A stretch of DNA of 64,000 nucleotides from positions 267,501 to 331,500 of the forward strand of contig JAODUP010000555.1 of the NCBI GenBank assembly GCA_025642065.1. Direction: 5' to 3'. Made by a program: the position numbers and the translations under genes. This document shows positions 59,490-64,000 of this stretch, one piece after another; position 1 is the first letter of the stretch; each line of letters starts with the position of its first letter. The stretch is from Paralvinella palmiformis (Eukaryota; Annelida; Polychaeta; Terebellida; Alvinellidae). The notes beneath the pieces are model-generated. The model was not told where the DNA came from. It saw nothing but the letters and a program-made list of their open reading frames with translations, and did not search any database.

Positions 59490-60320
59490 ATCACTAAAAA
59501 CTAGCCAGTCTTCATTATCTATAACATAAACAATTTATCAGAATTTCCAAATATAATCAGCCATTGTTTTCTACTCTTCCCAAACAAAAAAGCTACTGAC
59601 AATTCAATGGATGCGAGGCCTGCTAAGTAGTTATCAGGGCAAAGAAATCTACCAACTTCTTTCAAGTATCTCAGTGCCACAATGTATATAAACATGTCAT
59701 AATTATGCACCCGCTAGCCACCCAGCTAGTCACGTCTACATCTTAAATGTCACATAAACGTAACTCTGATATAATGGTACTTTAGCAGTAAACCTTACAT
59801 TAGCACGCTCAATAAATGATACACACAGGATGTGCCTATAATAATAAAACCTGTTATTACCATATGATAATAAAGCTGTTGCTGTCAGTCCAGACTCACT
59901 CTGCAGCAGCTAAAACTCCAGTATTTACTTTGCACATATGCAATGCTAGCAAACCTGACTGACAGAAGGTAATTACTTAATACTAACAGTCCGGCACTGA
60001 CTGACTGCTGAATGTAATAAGTCACTACCCAGTATATCTCTGCAGGAATATTTTATAAAAAGGAGGAACTGCAAACGTATCAACATAATTCTAGCCATAT
60101 ATTCGGATGTTGCTTCACCTGTTAAAGCAAAATCACAATTGCCATTTGTAATGATTTTATAATTGTTCTGTAACAGCTAAGTTTACACACATCCAGTGGT
60201 TTTCCATAACTGACGAAAACAGGCAGAGTTAACGAAATAAAAAGTGTAAAAGAAAACTGTATCACTAAAATCAATCTATGATTAAATTAGTTTAAAATGT
60301 TAATTCCAAGTGTTATTCAT
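59490..60320. other. Presumed PIN4 intron 1, no exon seen
   Basis: No repeat family or coding exon was recognised. Confidence 0.45.
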
Positions 60321-60335
60321 GAGGTACACCTATTT

Positions 60336-60517
60336 GATGATGATGATGATGATTGATGTTTTACGGCCACTTTTGTGCACGTGGTGGGCTAAATGGGCCG
60401 AGCGACTCCAAAGGTAATGAGACGAAGTGAAAGACGAAACAACCTTCAGATATGCCCAGGCCGGGATTCGAACACGGGTGGTCCAGCACACTACCGCTAG
60501 ATCATGGAGGCGCCCAC
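60336..60517 (-). mobile_element. SINE family 1 copy with target-site duplication
   Basis: Complete family 1 blocks on the minus strand. The 14-mer AGGTACACCTATTT flanks it at 60322-60335 and 60518-60531. Part of the head between the boxes is deleted. Confidence 0.9.
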
Positions 60518-60531
60518 AGGTACACCTATTT

Positions 60532-61837
60532 ACATTTATTCCTGCAGTAATATATGTAGCCCTAACTGTGTGATTGGTATGTGTTATTTGTGTTTGTGCA
60601 TGATTTGTGTTTGTGTGTGTGTAATGGAAGGGGATTTATATACCTCAGCTATATACACGATCTTTGAAGATGACTGTTTCCCCCGTATGATTGTCTTATA
60701 AGTTATATGACAATAATTTGACAAATTTAAATTAAATTAAGGATCTGCACTAAATAATTTTACAAGTATGGATTTGAGACCTTGATCCTCTCTAAGTTCA
60801 TTGTCTTATGGCACACATTAATCAAAGTTCTCATATTCTTTAACATTACTTGCTCATATTTTTCCATTTGGAGGAACGCATTGGGTCTAAACATTTTTAA
60901 ATAGAAGGAACTGACCATTATTCATTGGAAATAAATTTTTCCAGACACAGAGCTCTGCATTTATATCTTTCAATAGATTGAAAGATGCCTGCTGAAAGTG
61001 GGAAGGGAGAAGTGGGAGGCTCGACCAGATGGGGAACCACAACATGAATATCCTATTCGTTATTTATTACCCTGGCACATACTATATCACCGAATAATTA
61101 TTTTGTGTTTTCTTTGAAACAATTTACAACAATACACCACCGAAAAACAATTTGCGACTGAAAGTGGCAGTATCGAAATTCAAACTTTTGTCGCTAGGTG
61201 TCAACATTTCAGAAGTCTATACTATGTATATATACATGTTGACGTTCTGCCCCGCAGTGTGGGCGAACTTCCCCTCATGGCACTCTGCTTATGTAGATAA
61301 CTTTACAACATTGAATAGGCAATTTCTGTGACAACTGCGCCATCTAGCGAAAGTCCGTTTGCAGGTTGCTTTTCACAGGGCTATGATAAAAACATTATTT
61401 TACCAATCCTGAGATCACAGAGATCACAATATCTTTCATATATTGATAACATGTCTATTACAGTTCCCAACTTGATGATTTATTTTCAATAACATGTAAT
61501 TTTTTCAGGAAAAAATAAACTGTCAACTTTCCCCATACAAATAATCTTATCTATTAGAAAAAATAATTCTACGTTATATTTAATAAAAACGAAACTGCTA
61601 CCAGATCTTGTAGATCGATTTAGTTCTGTGAATCCCCCAAAACATAAATTTACAAACAATTAGTGAATTACACGTCAATACTACTGCATGGCTTCACTAA
61701 CCTACGAACCACAGTTGATATGGACTGTGCATGTGTCGTAGAACTTGTCTATTGGGTCCCAAATTATGTGATTAATACCTTATTAGGAACATTAAACATG
61801 AAGTGATCGGTAGATAAGTATAATAACAATAATAATA
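60532..61837. other. Presumed intron, no exon seen
   Basis: GCGCCATCTAGCG at about 61338-61350 is a short palindromic word near TTGTCGCTAGGTG at 61190; it may mark an old inverted-repeat element. Nothing else was recognised. Confidence 0.4.
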
Positions 61838-62030
61838 ATGGCCGATATGGCAGTTATTTTACTTGGCTTAGCTACATCAAAGGACGGAGACGCATATATC
61901 GTCTGTAATTTACTACTTCGCCATGGGCAGTAATTGTAAATAAATTTTAAATTTACAATATATGGCATATTCGGCATAACCATGAATAAGAAAGTATGTG
62001 CCATGTTCTTACCCACTAGGCCATAGAAAC
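61838..62030 (-). mobile_element. SINE family 4 copy
   Basis: Minus strand: GTAAATTACAGACGATATAT, GTCTCCGTCCTTTGATG, AACTGCCATATCGGCCATTA and (ATT)n. Confidence 0.7.
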
Positions 62031-62580
62031 AGTGTCTTGCTGATTGTTGTATCATGTATACTAAGATCAAACCATAGAAGTGTGAGCTTAACGAACATCC
62101 GCACTTCTACCCTATCCTATGTATATGTGCTTATGTAGGTATGTGGATCAAAAATTCAAACCCCACCAATTTCAAAATAAATACCCGGAAAGAGCTCAAA
62201 AATACCTATAATATGACACAAATATCATGTGAATATGTTGTGTATTAAGGAAGTTGTAGCATTTTCTATGTCTCTAAATGACGACGGTTTTCGTTCTATT
62301 ATTCCCATATGTTAGCATTACAATTGTGTGACCTGAATTTGATTGTTTTTCACTAAAAGGCTTATAACGTTTTTAGTCAAGATTTTTTGACGAAATCTGG
62401 AAAATATATGGAAGGCTTGTAGTTCTTTCATATTCTGCAAATAGTAGCTAGGTGGATTTTAATTAGCAAAATAAACATTTCATGAGGAAAATTTGATAGC
62501 TTTTTACTATAATTAGTATAAATGCCAGTACCTTTCTTAATAATCAAGATTTCTTTATTAAATCTGGAATGAAGATGGAT
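62031..62580. other. AT-rich DNA, no gene seen
   Basis: Nothing was recognised. Confidence 0.4.
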
Positions 62581-62583
62581 GGC

Positions 62584-63300
62584 AACCAGGGTTGGCACTG
62601 ATTTAATCATCAATTTTAATCAACATGAAAAATCAATATATAATTTTTTTAAATTTTTTTCAGATCATCTTAAATTTATACTTAAATTTATAATAATAAT
62701 AATTGAGTTAATTAAATGCTTGCTGTGCTCAGCTGCATCAAGCTCCGATGTGCAATGAGATTTTTCAACATTTGGTCTTGTACACAGTAAACTGCATAAC
62801 AGGCTTCGAGTAGCAAAAGTGGCTAAACTTGTGTTCATGTACAGAGTTCTAAATGTGATGATTGGTGTTTTACGGCCACTTTTGTGCAAAAGGTAGGCTA
62901 AATGAGCCGAGCGACTTCCAAAGGTAATGAGACGAGGTGAAAGACGAAACAGCCTTCAGATATGCCCACGCCGGGATTCGAACATGGGTGGTAGTGATCT
63001 GTAGTCCAGCACGCTACAGCTAGACCACGGAGGCGCCCCCAAAGAGTTCTAAATGTGAACATTGCTTTGGATTCTTGACACCTAATATGAAGATGACATT
63101 AATCAGGCTACCAATAATGAATAATCACATGCACCACAAACTGATTGGTTGTTTTGTTATGTGCTACTGCCAGTTGATTTAACTTTAAATATTTAGTATT
63201 TCTTATGAGATTGTTGAAAACATAAATTTGATTGAAAAATTCTGATTTGATAGAAAAAATCTGATTTATTCAAAACAAATCATGATGGCAACTAGTTTGT
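62584..63300. mobile_element. Possible old hAT-like element interrupted by a SINE
   Basis: The left part (about 62584-62640) has AACCAGGGTTGGCACTGATT and repeated AATCA words. The right part (63220-63298) has GAAAAATTCTGATTTGATAG, further TCTGATTT words and GATGGCAACTAG. TTGGC...GATTTAATCA against AATCATGATGGCAA is an imperfect inverted arrangement. Without the SINE the interval is about 515 bp. Confidence 0.3.
62859..63042 (-). mobile_element. SINE family 1 copy with 16-bp target-site duplication
   Basis: 184 bp. AGAGTTCTAAATGTGA lies at 62843-62858 and again at 63043-63058. Minus strand: GGGGGCGCCTCCGTGGTCTA, GTTCGAATCCCGGCGTGG, GGCTGTTTCGTC, GGTGTTT-free end GTGGCCGTAAAACACCAATC. The tail is almost absent. 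Confidence 0.92.
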
Positions 63301-64000
63301 TCTTTTCCAGTTCCAGTGTATCCACAGACTTGAAGTGAAAATAAAAGATATAAAGCTGTATGCTTTATTTATGGCCGCAACATGGGCATGGGAATGAGTT
63401 CAAGGAGGGGTGAAAGTTTGGAGAAAAAAGGGACATTAGTTTAATTCTGATTGCATCTAGAGTCGACATTTCAGGGTTTGCACTAAAGAAATCTGTCCAC
63501 AATCTATAAGATTTTAACAAGATATTGTATTAAGTTAGATAGTAACATACAATAAGTCAGATATTTAATAGTTGTTTTATTTTAGTGAATGGTCTCCTTT
63601 TCCCCTTATAGCCATTCCATCCTCACTTACATGTACTTCATTAACCTTATGATACACAGTACATTATATCACTTTTTATCATACAAGCAGACAATTTTCC
63701 AAAGAACACCACCAAGTGAATTACAACATATTATACAATGAAAATTACCGTATTATCCTATGTGACTACCTAATATTTACATTACATATTGAAAGCCTAC
63801 TCATATGATGCTACATCATGCAAGTATGAAATGGACTATGGTAAAACTAATTGTAAAAAATAGTAACTCTTGTTATATTAGCATTTGCTGGTGTAGTTTA
63901 ATATTAATGACTGGTGGAGAACTATCTTGTTGCACCATAGTCTTAGATGGAGAGCTATATATAGACATGAATGGGAAAATAGATAATACACCTTAATAAA
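63301..64000. other. AT-rich DNA at the window end, no gene seen
   Basis: The 63-codon frame at 63805-63996 has no known domain and no splice context that supports it. Confidence 0.4.

Overview
The window is animal (metazoan) nuclear DNA, most likely from a mollusc and probably a gastropod. It is AT-rich and its genes are sparse and split by long introns. Microsatellites, several minisatellites and short tRNA-derived retroposons are abundant. Two conserved single-copy eukaryotic genes can be recognised exon by exon, and there is one intronless rhodopsin-family receptor of a type that is expanded in lophotrochozoans. The taxon call is an inference from repeat style and gene structure, not from a diagnostic marker.

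Layout. (1) 1-4141, + strand: the last two visible coding exons (1521-1625 and 3806-4141) of an unrecognised gene whose product ends in a tyrosine-rich tail, probably the cytoplasmic end of a signalling receptor. (2) 4142-12440: intergenic, with nested SINEs and the 3' end of a LINE. (3) 12446-20212, - strand: aprataxin (APTX), the DNA-adenylate hydrolase of DNA single-strand-break repair. Five exons are identified, including the HIT histidine region and the C-terminal zinc finger; one internal exon of about 125 nt that should lie in 17055-19981 is not found. A possible upstream first exon is at 24407-24484. (4) 20345-39600: repeats, including a decayed LINE on the - strand (21129-23760), a 1.8-kb minisatellite of 26-bp units (27855-29625) and fragments of other LINEs. 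(5) 40615-41841, + strand: an intronless class A GPCR in a GC-rich island, with a TATA-like box upstream. (6) 41842-49070: SINEs and a GC-rich minisatellite. (7) 49073-57434, - strand: the last two exons of PIN4 (parvulin-14), separated by an 8-kb intron. That intron holds an inverted-repeat DNA element carrying a P2X7-type cysteine-rich exon, and a 29-bp minisatellite with higher-order structure. (8) 57435-64000: most likely PIN4 intron 1, with SINE copies (two with clear target-site duplications) and a 27-bp minisatellite; PIN4 exon 1 is not seen.

The genes do not form an operon or a pathway. APTX acts in DNA repair, PIN4 is a peptidyl-prolyl isomerase and the GPCR is a membrane receptor. 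Most long open frames here are not genes: they are tandem repeats whose unit lacks stop codons, or translations of SINEs. The most interesting material is the retroposon biology: several SINE families that seem to share one internal motif and a LINE-like tail, nested and inverted insertions with readable target duplications, and the P2X7-domain mobile element.
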